A DNA stretch of 11,578 nucleotides from JAAYCI01 sp964369525. GTDB taxonomy: Bacteria > Bacillota > Clostridia > Oscillospirales > Ruminococcaceae. The notes beneath the pieces were generated by a model. The model was not told where the DNA came from. It made no database searches and saw nothing but the letters and a program-made list of their open reading frames with translations. Positions 1 to 7,537 of this stretch are shown piece by piece. The DNA lies in assembly GCA_964369525.1 (NCBI GenBank), contig CAYJEW010000056.1, forward strand, positions 1 to 11,578. The letters run 5' to 3'. The position numbers and the translations under genes were made by a program. The stretch's first letter is position 1. Each line of letters opens with the position of its first letter.

Positions 1-231
1 GGCTCTTTGTGCGAAAATAACGATAAGTTTGCGGTAGACCGTATGTTGCCAAAGATAGAAAATGGCGATTTGCTGGTGATACACGATACAGGGGCGCACG
101 GGTTTGCAATGGGGTATAACTACAACGGCAAGCTGCGCAGTGCCGAGCTTTTACTACGGGAAGACGGTAGCGTACAGCTAATACGCAGAGCCGAAACACC
201 CGAGGACTATTTTGCAACACTAAAGCTGTAA
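1..231 (+). CDS. lysA: Diaminopimelate decarboxylase, C-terminal part (partial at window start)
   Basis: This is the last 76 codons of an ORF that enters from the left edge. LysA is a cytoplasmic PLP enzyme that decarboxylates meso-diaminopimelate to L-lysine, the last step of lysine synthesis. The visible part carries the family's C-terminal beta-domain signature: GSLCENNDKFA, which holds the Cys-Glu of the active-site CE(S/N)xD segment, then GDLLVIHDTGAHGFAMGYNYNG, whose Tyr-Asn-Gly stretch contributes to the PLP/substrate pocket, then RRAETPEDYF near the end. The frame is open from the first base, so the TTG at base 7 is not a real start. The stop TAA lies 24 bases before the rmuC start, so the two genes are probably co-transcribed. 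The N-terminal PLP-lysine barrel lies outside the window. Identification is confident because the conserved motifs are contiguous. Confidence 0.93.
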   Translation, partial: GSLCENNDKFAVDRMLPKIENGDLLVIHDTGAHGFAMGYNYNGKLRSAELLLREDGSVQLIRRAETPEDYFATLKL

Positions 232-255
232 ACCAAATTGGTTTTGGAGGGGCAG

Positions 256-1635
256 ATGGATATAATAATTATGCTGGCGATAACCTTGGCGGTTAGTACG
301 GCGGCGCTGGCGGTAAGCATTGCAACACTGCTACGCACACGCCAAGGCCCAAACGGCACAGCACAGCTGGAGCGCCGCATTGCCGAAGAGATGCGCCTCT
401 CCAGGCAGGAACAGGCGAAAAATGTAGCAGATGCGGTGCAAGGTGCGGCACAAACCCAAGCAAACACCCAGCGCCAGCTGGACGAGCTGCAAAATGCCCG
501 CCTGCGTGAGCTGCGCGAACAGCTAAACGAGAGCCAAGCAGCTCTTCAGCGCTCGGTAGCCACGCAGATGGCGGCGCTGGACGAACGGTTTGGTAAGTTT
601 TCGATACAAAACGAGCAAAAGCTGGAGAATATCCGCCGCACTATGGAAGAGCGGGTAAGTGCATTACAGGCCGGTAATGAAAAAAAGCTGGACGAGATGC
701 GCCATACCGTGGACGAAAAGCTGCAAAAAACGCTGGACGAGCGCCTAAAGCAGAGCTTTAGCATGGTACAGGAAAGCCTAGACAAGGTTCAGCGTGGCCT
801 AGGTGAGATGCAAACGCTGGCAACAGGCGTGGGTGATCTCAAAAAGGTACTAAGCAACGTTAAAACCCGAGGAATTCTTGGCGAAATACAGCTGGGGGCC
901 ATACTGGAAGAGATACTCTCTCCAGAGCAGTACGAAGCAAACGTTGCCACCGTAAAAGGCTCGGCCGATAGGGTAGAGTATGCGGTTAAGCTACCGGGCG
1001 ACGGCGAGGGCGAAACGGTGTGGCTACCAATAGATGCAAAATTCCCATATGATGCATATACCCAGCTTTTACAGGCATACGATGACGCCAACGCCGATGC
1101 TGTAGCGGCGGCAGGCAAGGTACTGGAGGGTCGTATTAAGCAGTTTGCAAAATCGATCAAGGAAAAATATGTTCGTGTGCCCGAAACTACCGAGTTTGCC
1201 ATAATGTTTTTGCCTATAGAGGGCCTTTATGCCGAGGTGGTGCGCCGCGGGCTGGTAGAGCAGCTGCAAAACGAGCATAAAATTAACATAGCAGGCCCTA
1301 CAACCATGGCGGCGCTGTTAAGTAGCCTGCAGATGGGCTTTCGCACGCTTGCTATTCAAAAGCGCTCGGGTGAAGTGTGGAGCGTGCTTGGCGAGGTAAA
1401 AACCGAGTTTGGCAAGTTTAGCGAGCATCTGCTGAAAACAAAAAATCGAATTGATATGGCTAGTAAGGATATAGACCATCTTATAGGCACCCGCACAAAT
1501 GCAATGAACCGTAAGTTGCGTAGCGTTACCACATTGCACGGAGATGTGGGCGAAGAGCTTGCACTTAACCCTGTGGCACAAGATACCTACAGTTTAGACG
1601 AAGTGGAGATGGGTGTTCAGCAAGAGCTGGAGTGA
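256..1635 (+). CDS. rmuC: DNA recombination protein RmuC family
   Basis: The product is a 459-residue RmuC homologue. The family is associated with limiting inversions and rearrangements at short inverted repeats; its core is related to restriction-endonuclease-like folds, but the biochemical activity is not firmly established. The protein starts with one hydrophobic helix (about residues 1-25, MDIIIMLAITLAVSTAALAV), so it is probably membrane-anchored. A long heptad-like coiled coil rich in Glu, Gln, Arg and Leu follows (about 30-185). The RmuC domain comes next (about 190-400), recognisable by KTRGILGEIQLGAILEEIL, the segment WLPIDAKFPYDAY, and FLPIEGLYAEV. I chose ATG 256 because GGAGGGG at 246-252 is correctly spaced before it; an in-frame TTG at 238 would lie upstream of this Shine-Dalgarno. 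It follows lysA closely and is probably in the same transcript, which likely ends at the hairpin at 1806-1842. Confidence 0.93.
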   Translation: MDIIIMLAITLAVSTAALAVSIATLLRTRQGPNGTAQLERRIAEEMRLSRQEQAKNVADAVQGAAQTQANTQRQLDELQNARLRELREQLNESQAALQRSVATQMAALDERFGKFSIQNEQKLENIRRTMEERVSALQAGNEKKLDEMRHTVDEKLQKTLDERLKQSFSMVQESLDKVQRGLGEMQTLATGVGDLKKVLSNVKTRGILGEIQLGAILEEILSPEQYEANVATVKGSADRVEYAVKLPGDGEGETVWLPIDAKFPYDAYTQLLQAYDDANADAVAAAGKVLEGRIKQFAKSIKEKYVRVPETTEFAIMFLPIEGLYAEVVRRGLVEQLQNEHKINIAGPTTMAALLSSLQMGFRTLAIQKRSGEVWSVLGEVKTEFGKFSEHLLKTKNRIDMASKDIDHLIGTRTNAMNRKLRSVTTLHGDVGEELALNPVAQDTYSLDEVEMGVQQELE

Positions 1636-1805
1636 CAGTGTAATGCATGCACATTTTTTTAAATTGATTATTTTGGTGCATCAGGCTAGTGCCAAATTGT
1701 AGATTTAATGCAGTAAATTGTTGCTTGGGTACTGAAGGCCTGTATGTAATTTGCTATATGGGCAGGGCAGCCAAAACTGCAATTTTAGCTATTAAATAGT
1801 AAAGA

Positions 1806-1842
1806 AAATGCCGAAACCGTTGAACAAACGGCTTCGGCATTT
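1806..1842. terminator. Bidirectional terminator between convergent rmuC and the Pr6Pr gene
   Basis: The 16-base arms AAATGCCGAAACCGTT and AACGGCTTCGGCATTT pair with a single mismatch around a 5-base loop (GAACA). On the plus strand a T-rich stretch (ATTTATTTATAG) follows. On the minus strand the hairpin is followed by TTCTTTACTATTTA. It lies about 170 bases after rmuC and 27 bases past the end of the opposing gene, so it can serve both. The rest of the gap (1636-1805) is AT-rich and I recognise nothing else in it. Confidence 0.8.
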
Positions 1843-1868
1843 ATTTATAGTTTGCACAGTAATCGAGG

Positions 1869-2975
1869 TTATTTGGGGGGAGTGGGCGAGGCAGGAGGCG
1901 CACCTGTGGCTTGCGTACCTGCCGGCCTTGCGGCGGCTGTTGGTGCTGTTGGTGGCGCACCTGCGGGTGCTGTACCTGCCGGCCTTGCGGCTGTTGGTGC
2001 CGTTGGTGGCGCACTTACGGGCGCTGTACCTGCTGGCCTTGCGGCTGTTGTTGCCGCTGGTGGTGTACCTGCCGCTCTTGTGCTTGTAGGCTGTGTAGTG
2101 GTAGGTTTGCCTGCCGGTTGCTGAGGTGTTCGTTGTGAGGCGGCTGTGGCTGCTGCCACGCCTGCGCCTACGGCTACCGTATTGGCGGTAATAGTGCTTG
2201 CGCCAGTAGCACTGCCGGTGGCACTAGGCTTTGAGGCCGAAGTACTAACGGCTGCATTAGGATCTTTGCCATCAAACAGCGAGGCAATGTTTTCCATCTC
2301 ACGCTTTTTAGCCTGAATTCCAAGCAGGCGGTCGATAGCTAGCAGTATATAGCCAAAGGCTAAGTAAGCGGCGGTTAGCAGGCCTACATTTACCAAAACA
2401 GGGGCCCAACCGATAATTTCGGGGTTGATAAAACGGTAGGGGTAATGCACACCGCCGTAGTACTCCACATAAAACAGGTGCGGTTCGGAAGCAATCATCA
2501 CAATGGCATAATAAATGAAAGGAATGGAAAGCCATATTAGCGGGTCCGAGCCATTAAATAAACCCTTGCGGTCAAAAATAGCCCAGTCAACAATAACCAT
2601 AATGGGAGCTACAAAATGTACTAACATATTGGAAATAAGCGCAAAAGGCGAGCTAAACGCAATGGTGGAATCGGCCAGTATAAAAAAGTAAACCAGCATG
2701 TTTAGTATCATGCTCATCACAACGGCGCCTTTGAAATGCGGAGCAAAACGCACCACACCAACTTTACCTGTGTTTTGAATGTTTAGTGCCGTAATTATTG
2801 TGGCAACAGTGTAAAAAATCAAGCAAAACAGCGTGCTTTCTATTGTGTAGTAAAGTAGCACATAGCCTGCGAAAGTGCCGTTTAAAAATCCGGAATTCAT
2901 TAATAGACCCACAAAACATACAAATATAATGACTAATTTGTATATCAGCGATGCCATGCGATTTTTCACATACAT
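1869..2975 (-). CDS. Pr6Pr family integral membrane protein with Ala/Pro/Thr-rich repeat tail
   Basis: The product is a 368-residue protein. The first 225 or so residues form a membrane domain with about six hydrophobic helices (roughly 9-30, 36-60, 85-105, 113-135, 148-167, 195-218). They match the Pr6Pr family (six predicted transmembrane regions, related to FAR-17a/AIG1-like proteins), whose function is unknown. A short charged linker (LGIQAKKREMENIASLFDGKDP) follows. The last 130 or so residues are low complexity, nearly all Ala, Pro, Thr, Ser and Gly, and end in imperfect copies of an 18-19 residue unit AARPAGTAPxxAPPTAPT. I chose ATG 2975 over the in-frame TTG at 2984 because AAGGGG (complement of 2985-2990) sits 9 bases before the ATG and abuts the TTG. 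The gene is monocistronic, divergent from metK and convergent with rmuC. The tail resembles flexible spacers of surface or cell-wall-spanning proteins, but no sorting signal is present. Confidence 0.8.
   Translation of the reverse strand: MYVKNRMASLIYKLVIIFVCFVGLLMNSGFLNGTFAGYVLLYYTIESTLFCLIFYTVATIITALNIQNTGKVGVVRFAPHFKGAVVMSMILNMLVYFFILADSTIAFSSPFALISNMLVHFVAPIMVIVDWAIFDRKGLFNGSDPLIWLSIPFIYYAIVMIASEPHLFYVEYYGGVHYPYRFINPEIIGWAPVLVNVGLLTAAYLAFGYILLAIDRLLGIQAKKREMENIASLFDGKDPNAAVSTSASKPSATGSATGASTITANTVAVGAGVAAATAASQRTPQQPAGKPTTTQPTSTRAAGTPPAATTAARPAGTAPVSAPPTAPTAARPAGTAPAGAPPTAPTAAARPAGTQATGAPPASPTPPK
1915..2080 (-). repeat. Tandem in-frame coding repeats in the Pr6Pr tail
   Basis: On the plus strand, three units each begin GTACCTGCYGGCCTTGCGGC, at 1915, 1972 and 2026. 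They are 57 bases, 54 bases and a third that degrades after about 45 bases. Unit lengths are multiples of three, so copy-number change keeps the reading frame. They encode AARPAGTAPVSAPPTAPT, the same unit ending AGAPPTAPTA, and AARPAGTQATGAPPASPT. Units 1 and 2 differ mainly by a GCG codon and a few substitutions, which points to recent duplication. Confidence 0.85.
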
Positions 2976-3045
2976 ATCAATCAACCCCTTTGCAGAACAG
3001 ATATTTTACTTTGTTTGCACACAATACCGCATGTTGCATTAAGTA

Positions 3046-3063
3046 TACATTAGATTTAATGTA
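3046..3063. promoter_or_regulatory. Inverted repeat at the transcription start of the Pr6Pr gene (possible operator)
   Basis: TACATTA (3046-3052) and TAATGTA (3057-3063) form a perfect 7-bp inverted repeat with a 4-base spacer. It directly follows the predicted -10 box of the minus-strand promoter, where a repressor could block transcription. The sequence is AT-rich, so chance is a real alternative. Confidence 0.3.
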
Positions 3064-3091
3064 TTATACCATATTGTATGACCACTATAAA
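3063..3091 (-). promoter_or_regulatory. Extended -10 promoter of the Pr6Pr gene
   Basis: Reading the minus strand, TATAAT (3068-3063) is preceded by TGG, giving an extended -10 TGGTATAAT. TTTATA (3091-3086) lies 17 bases upstream as a weak -35 (4 of 6 matches). This places the start roughly 80 bases before ATG 2975. The block CAATATGGTATAAT is nearly repeated at the pap promoter (9578-9591). Confidence 0.6.
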
Positions 3092-3161
3092 GGGGTTTGT
3101 TGAAAATATTAAAAAAAATAGCAAGAAAATGCAAAGAGCACATGCTAGAAATACTGCTAAA

Positions 3162-3191
3162 TTGACAAAGAATGGTTATGCTTGCTATTAT
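3162..3191 (+). promoter_or_regulatory. Sigma-A type promoter of metK
   Basis: A consensus -35 TTGACA (3162-3167) and a -10 TATTAT (3186-3191) are separated by 18 bases. Transcription would begin near 3198, leaving a leader of about 145 bases before the metK ATG. No rho-independent terminator or known riboswitch is evident in the leader. Confidence 0.7.
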
Positions 3192-3343
3192 ACATGTAGT
3201 TGTTTTTAACTGTAGCTGTAAGTAAAAGCTTTGTATAATAAGGATGAGTGCCCTGTGAATATCCGACAAAGTTCATGAAGACAGCACGCAGACATGTATA
3301 TTTAATGTATGAATCTTGCCAAAGGGAAAAAGAGAGGTAAAGT

Positions 3344-4486
3344 ATGAAAAAATATTTATTTACATCCGAATCGGTTACCGAGGGGCATCCTGACAAAATT
3401 TGCGATGCGATATCTGATGCTGTGTTGGACGAGATACTGCGCAAAGACCCTGATGGGCGTGTGGCATGTGAAGTTACGGCCAATACCGGCGTTGTGTATG
3501 TAATGGGTGAGATTACTACATCTATTTATGCTGATATACCGGCAATTGCTCGCAAAGTAGTGGAAGAAATAGGCTACACCAGAGCTAAATATGGATTCGA
3601 TTTTGAAACATGTGCAGTACTAACCTCTATTAAAGAGCAAAGCCCAGACATCGCAATGGGGGTAAACCCTGGCGGCGCAGGCGACCAAGGCATGATGTTT
3701 GGCTATGCATGCGATGAAACACCAGAGCTTATGCCAATGCCAATAAGCTTAGCCCACAAGCTATGCAAAAGGCTTAGCGATGTGCGCAAAAATGGCACAC
3801 TGCCTTGGCTGCGTCCCGATGGCAAAAGCCAGGTAACGATAGAATATATTGATGACAAGCCTGTGAGGGTGGACGCAGTGGTTATATCCACACAGCACTC
3901 GCCCGACATTAGCACAGAAGACCTAAGAGCCGCAATTCAAGAACATGTGATTGTGCCAATAATTCCACCGCAGATGCTAGACGACCAAACCAAGTTTTTT
4001 ATAAACCCAACAGGTCGGTTTGTGGTAGGTGGCCCACAGGGCGACAGTGGCCTTACCGGACGTAAGATTATTGTAGACACCTACGGTGGATACTCCCGCC
4101 ATGGCGGTGGCGCATTTAGCGGGAAAGATCCCACAAAGGTGGACCGCAGTGCCGCATACGCGGCACGCTGGGTAGCTAAAAATATTGTGGCGGCAAAGCT
4201 TGCCACAAGGTGCGAGGTGCAACTGGCGTATGCAATAGGCGTGGCGCACCCTGTGTCTGTTATGGTAGACACCTTCGGCACAGCTACTGTGGACAATGCA
4301 ATTATAGAGAAAGCGGTGGAGCAGGTGTTTGACCTTACCCCCGAAGCTATTATACAACAACTGGACCTTAAAAAGCCCATCTACCGCCAGCTTGCGGCTT
4401 ATGGACATATGGGCCGTGAAGACCTAGATGTGTCTTGGGAGCGTTGCAACCGCACTGAAGAACTACTGAATGCGGTGAGATCCTAA
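3344..4486 (+). CDS. metK: S-adenosylmethionine synthase (methionine adenosyltransferase)
   Basis: This enzyme makes S-adenosylmethionine from ATP and L-methionine, releasing phosphate and pyrophosphate. It is a cytoplasmic tetramer that needs Mg2+ and K+. At 380 residues it is close to the usual bacterial length. Family signatures are all visible: GHPDKICD (14-21) near the N-terminus with the catalytic His, the signature hexapeptide GAGDQG (111-116) in the ATP-binding loop, GDSGLTGRK (233-241) and the glycine-rich GGGAFSGKD (254-262). The Shine-Dalgarno AGAGAGG (3331-3337) is 6 bases before ATG 3344. The gene has its own promoter and is followed after 89 bases by recD2 on the same strand with no clear terminator between, so metK-recD2-comF may be one transcript. 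No truncation or odd residues seen. Confidence 0.97.
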   Translation: MKKYLFTSESVTEGHPDKICDAISDAVLDEILRKDPDGRVACEVTANTGVVYVMGEITTSIYADIPAIARKVVEEIGYTRAKYGFDFETCAVLTSIKEQSPDIAMGVNPGGAGDQGMMFGYACDETPELMPMPISLAHKLCKRLSDVRKNGTLPWLRPDGKSQVTIEYIDDKPVRVDAVVISTQHSPDISTEDLRAAIQEHVIVPIIPPQMLDDQTKFFINPTGRFVVGGPQGDSGLTGRKIIVDTYGGYSRHGGGAFSGKDPTKVDRSAAYAARWVAKNIVAAKLATRCEVQLAYAIGVAHPVSVMVDTFGTATVDNAIIEKAVEQVFDLTPEAIIQQLDLKKPIYRQLAAYGHMGREDLDVSWERCNRTEELLNAVRS

Positions 4487-4575
4487 ATTAGTACAAACGT
4501 GCTAATAATGGGGCTGATATGTTGCATGGCAGCATGTAGCATCAATGCACAATGTGTAGATAGGCGGCAAACCGT

Positions 4576-6801
4576 ATGGAAGAAATGATGTGGCAACAGC
4601 CGCAGCAGATATACGGGCGGGTGCTGGCGGTGTTGTTTCACAATCCGGATAACGGGTATATGGTAATTCGGATGGATAGCGACGAGCACGAAGAGCTAAC
4701 CGTTGTGGGGGCGCTAGCGAGTGCGGCCCCCGGCGAGAGCCTTGTGGTGGTAGGCCAATATATAGAGCATCGCCAGTATGGCTTACAGTTTGAGGCGCAA
4801 GCTTGCGAGTACTACCTGCCCAGCGAACAAGACGATATCTTGCTATACCTTTCAAGCGCGCAGTTGCCGGGAATTGGCCCGGCAACTGCGCGTAAGCTTG
4901 TGCAGAAATTTGGTAGGGAAACACTGGAGATTTTGGCCTCAGAGCCAGAGCGACTTGCGGAGGTGAAAGGCTTTAGCGTAGCGCGCGCGCGCGAGGCGCA
5001 GCGGCGATTTTTAGAGATATTCAGCCTACGCGAGGCTGTGGCGTTGCTGGGCGGTTTTGGGCTGGACGCAGCCGAGGCACTAGCGCTGTATCGAGCATTC
5101 GGTAAAGCTTCAAGCGATAAGGTAAGGCAAAACCCATACAGCCTTTGTGCTTGGCCGTTGCATATAAATTTTGCCAGAGCAGATGCTATTGCCGCAGAAC
5201 TGCAGCTGGAACAAAACAGCGATCAGCGCGCTCAAGCGGCTATACTGTATACGCTGCGGCGCAACCTCAATAATGGCCACACCTGCCTGCCACAAGATAA
5301 ACTACTGGCCACAGTAACGCAGGTGTTTGGCCTGCCGCCAGAACTGGTGGAACAACAGCTGCGTCAGGCGGAAGAGGATAGCCATGTGTGTACTTTGGCG
5401 GTGGAAAGCCGCGTTTTTGTATATTTAGAACAAATGTACTATGCGGAATGTCAAGCGGCGCTTGCCGTGCGTACCATGCTTGCAATGCCATCTGCACTAC
5501 AGGCAGATGATGTGCAAGCGGCTATTAATAAGCAACAGCAGGCTGCAGGCATAGAGTATGCACCCTTGCAAAAAAAAGCCATAGAGCAGGCGTTGTGCCA
5601 CAGCACAATGGTCATTACGGGTGGGCCGGGAACGGGCAAAACCACAACGGTTAATGCTATTATTGCAATGTACGAGCAGCAGCATGAGCGGGTGCTTTTA
5701 GCTGCGCCCACAGGCCGTGCGGCAAAGCGCATGGCCGAGCTTACAGGACGCACCGCTTCAACAATTCATCGCCTATTGGAGGTGGATTTTTCGCAGGGGG
5801 AGGAGTTCCCTCGATTTAAGCGCAATGCTAAAAATCCATTGCGATGCGATGTGCTGGTTGTAGACGAGATGAGCATGGTGGATGCAATGCTGTTTTGCAG
5901 TTTGCTCGAGGCACTGAGGCCGGGATGTAAGCTTGTTATGGTGGGTGATGCAAACCAGTTACCCAGCGTAGGGGCGGGTAGTGTGCTAAAAGGCATTATA
6001 GAGTCGGCCTGTGTACCGGTGATAGAGCTGAAAGAGATTTTCAGGCAGGCCTCCAGCAGCCTTATTGTGGAAAACGCACATCGTATTGTGCAAGGTGAGC
6101 CACCAAAAGCAGGTGGCAAGCAGGACGATTACTTTTTTCTTAGTGCTGTGGGGTCTGCCTGCCGCCAGCTGGTTTGCCAGCTGGTAACCCAGCGCTTACC
6201 GCAGGCGTACGGGCTTTCGTCTGTAGAAGACATTCAGGTGTTGTGCCCAGGGCACGGTGGGCCTGTGGGAGTATTTGAGCTAAACAGCCGACTACAGCAG
6301 CAGTTAAATCCGCCGCAGGCGGACAAACCCGAAATTAAAAACGGCGAACGGGTATTTAGGCTGGGCGATAAGGTAATGCAGGTGCGCAATAACTACGATA
6401 TTCCATATACCCGTGCAGATGGCGAGCTTGGTGCAGGCGCTTTCAACGGAGATATAGGCATAATTCACAGCATAAACCCTGCCGCCGGTAGCCTTGTGGT
6501 GGAATGTGACGATAGGCTGGTGGAGTATGGCGCAGAGGATATATTTGAGCTGGAGTTGGCGTATGCTACTACCATACATAAGAGCCAAGGCAGCGAGTTT
6601 GAAGCGGTGGTTATTGCGCTTAGCGAGGTGCCAAAACCGCTACAGTATCGCAATTTGCTGTACACGGCAATTACGCGTGCCAAAAAGGTGTGTGTGATTG
6701 CAGGCGAAGATGCTGTGCTGCAAGAGATGGTGCGGAGAGACGGAAAAAATAAGAGATATTCTTGTTTTTGGCACATGCTTAAAAGGGGCGAAGAGATGTG
6801 A
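4576..6801 (+). CDS. recD2: RecD2-type ATP-dependent 5'-3' DNA helicase
   Basis: This 741-residue SF1B helicase is of the RecD2 (RecD/TraA-like) family, which acts in DNA repair without RecBC. From the N-terminus it has an OB-like beta domain (about 10-80, with GQYIEHRQYGLQFEA), a helix-hairpin-helix segment LPGIGPATARKL (97-108), then a helicase core. Motifs seen in order: Walker A GGPGTGKT (349-356), motif Ia APTGRAAKRM (377-386), STIHRLL (395-401), Walker B VVDEMSM (428-434), motif III GDANQLPSVGAG (457-468), FRQA (489-492), motif V region HKSQGSEF (668-675) and motif VI YTAITRAKK (696-704). All are intact. ATG 4576 follows a weak site, TAGGCGG (4561-4567); ATGs at codons 4 and 5 are alternative starts. 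Its last codons overlap the comF start by 4 bases. The coding sequence contains a perfect 15-bp inverted repeat (4857-4892). Confidence 0.95.
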   Translation: MEEMMWQQPQQIYGRVLAVLFHNPDNGYMVIRMDSDEHEELTVVGALASAAPGESLVVVGQYIEHRQYGLQFEAQACEYYLPSEQDDILLYLSSAQLPGIGPATARKLVQKFGRETLEILASEPERLAEVKGFSVARAREAQRRFLEIFSLREAVALLGGFGLDAAEALALYRAFGKASSDKVRQNPYSLCAWPLHINFARADAIAAELQLEQNSDQRAQAAILYTLRRNLNNGHTCLPQDKLLATVTQVFGLPPELVEQQLRQAEEDSHVCTLAVESRVFVYLEQMYYAECQAALAVRTMLAMPSALQADDVQAAINKQQQAAGIEYAPLQKKAIEQALCHSTMVITGGPGTGKTTTVNAIIAMYEQQHERVLLAAPTGRAAKRMAELTGRTASTIHRLLEVDFSQGEEFPRFKRNAKNPLRCDVLVVDEMSMVDAMLFCSLLEALRPGCKLVMVGDANQLPSVGAGSVLKGIIESACVPVIELKEIFRQASSSLIVENAHRIVQGEPPKAGGKQDDYFFLSAVGSACRQLVCQLVTQRLPQAYGLSSVEDIQVLCPGHGGPVGVFELNSRLQQQLNPPQADKPEIKNGERVFRLGDKVMQVRNNYDIPYTRADGELGAGAFNGDIGIIHSINPAAGSLVVECDDRLVEYGAEDIFELELAYATTIHKSQGSEFEAVVIALSEVPKPLQYRNLLYTAITRAKKVCVIAGEDAVLQEMVRRDGKNKRYSCFWHMLKRGEEM

Positions 6802-7508
6802 AGATAACATCTTTGGCACAGGTAGTTGTTAATGTGTTGTTTCCAAAACGGTGCGCGTATTGCGACACTGTTTTGGGTTTTGCTGCGCATTGTGAATGCG
6901 AGGCAAGCGTGAAACAATTGCGCCTGCCGCCAAAAGCACTTGCTAAAGCTGAGCTCAGTAATGGGCACCTGTTAAAAGAGGCGTATGCTTGCTACATATA
7001 TGATGTGCCTGTGCGCAGGGCAATATTGAGGCTGAAGTATGAAGGCGAGCGCGCGCTGGTAGAGCCACTGGGGGATGAGCTATTTACCCAGTTTGAAAAC
7101 GCAGGCTTGCAGGGGCGCTTTGGGTTGCTGGTGTCTGCGCCAATGTCGCCCAAAGCGCTGCGTAAAAGAGGATACAACCAAAGCCTTCTGCTGGCTAAGC
7201 GACTTTCGGCACTAAGTGGAATTGCCTGTGAGCAAGCAGTTGTAAAAACAAAAGAAACAGCACCGCAAAGCACGCTTAACCGTGAAGAACGCACCAAAAA
7301 CCTCAAGGGGGCATTTGCGATAGCAGATGTAGATGTGAAGGGCAAGCACCTGCTGTTAGTAGATGATGTACTTACTACCGGCAGTACACTAAACGAGTGT
7401 GCTGCCGTGCTTTTAGCGGCAGGCGCTGCTTCATGCAGTTGCTTGTGCGTAGCGTATAGAGGTGCAAAACCGGAAGCAGCAGTGCCACATAAACAACAAG
7501 AGGCATAG
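6798..7508 (+). CDS. comF: ComF family phosphoribosyltransferase-like protein (double zinc ribbon)
   Basis: This 236-residue ComFC-type protein is related to type I phosphoribosyltransferases. In naturally competent bacteria ComFC is needed for inward transport or processing of transforming DNA, but the family is widespread in non-competent species and its reaction is uncertain. The N-terminal segment has two Cys pairs, CAYC (19-22) and CEC (32-34), typical of the zinc-binding ribbon. The centre has RKRGYNQSLLLAKRL (122-136), and the PRPP-binding motif LLVDDVLTTGST (186-197) is complete. GTG 6798 is the start: AAAAGGGG (6781-6788) lies 9 bases upstream, and the GTGA overlap with the recD2 stop indicates translational coupling. 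A strong terminator follows, so this ends the metK-recD2-comF unit. Confidence 0.9.
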   Translation: MKITSLAQVVVNVLFPKRCAYCDTVLGFAAHCECEASVKQLRLPPKALAKAELSNGHLLKEAYACYIYDVPVRRAILRLKYEGERALVEPLGDELFTQFENAGLQGRFGLLVSAPMSPKALRKRGYNQSLLLAKRLSALSGIACEQAVVKTKETAPQSTLNREERTKNLKGAFAIADVDVKGKHLLLVDDVLTTGSTLNECAAVLLAAGAASCSCLCVAYRGAKPEAAVPHKQQEA

Positions 7509-7537
7509 CCATATGCGCACAACATAAAACACGCAAT

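Larger units (their letters stand above)
2976..3343. other. Divergent intergenic region between the Pr6Pr gene and metK
   Basis: This 368-base AT-rich stretch has no convincing gene. It holds the minus-strand promoter of the Pr6Pr gene (3063-3091) with an inverted repeat over its probable start site, the plus-strand metK promoter (3162-3191), and a metK leader of about 145 bases. I looked for the conserved core of an S-box (SAM-I) riboswitch and did not find it. ORFs crossing the region on the minus strand (for example 3157-3483) have no recognisable product and overlap metK, so they are not called. Confidence 0.7.

Noticed and set aside
1640..1730. Partial inverted repeats after rmuC (ATGCAC/GTGCAT and TTGGTGC/GTGCCAA)
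   Set aside because: Short, with wobble pairs or long loops, and no T-run; the hairpin at 1806-1842 is a far better terminator.
1808..2138. Several overlapping plus-strand ORFs rich in Leu, Ala, Cys and Arg
   Set aside because: They are antisense readings of the low-complexity repeat tail of the Pr6Pr gene. All frames stay open because of the repeated GC-rich codons, and no ribosome binding site or domain supports them.
3157..3483. Minus-strand ORF of 108 codons over the metK promoter and 5' end
   Set aside because: It has no recognisable motifs, overlaps the confident metK start and promoter, and has no clear ribosome binding site.
4487..4510. Possible terminator after metK (TTAGTAC-AAAC-GTGCTAA)
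   Set aside because: The stem is only 7 bp with a G-U pair and has no following T-run, so readthrough into recD2 is more likely.
4981..4991. Alternating GC run in recD2 (GCGCGCGCGCG)
   Set aside because: Eleven bases encoding ordinary Ala-Arg codons; too short to claim Z-DNA or a phase-variable tract.
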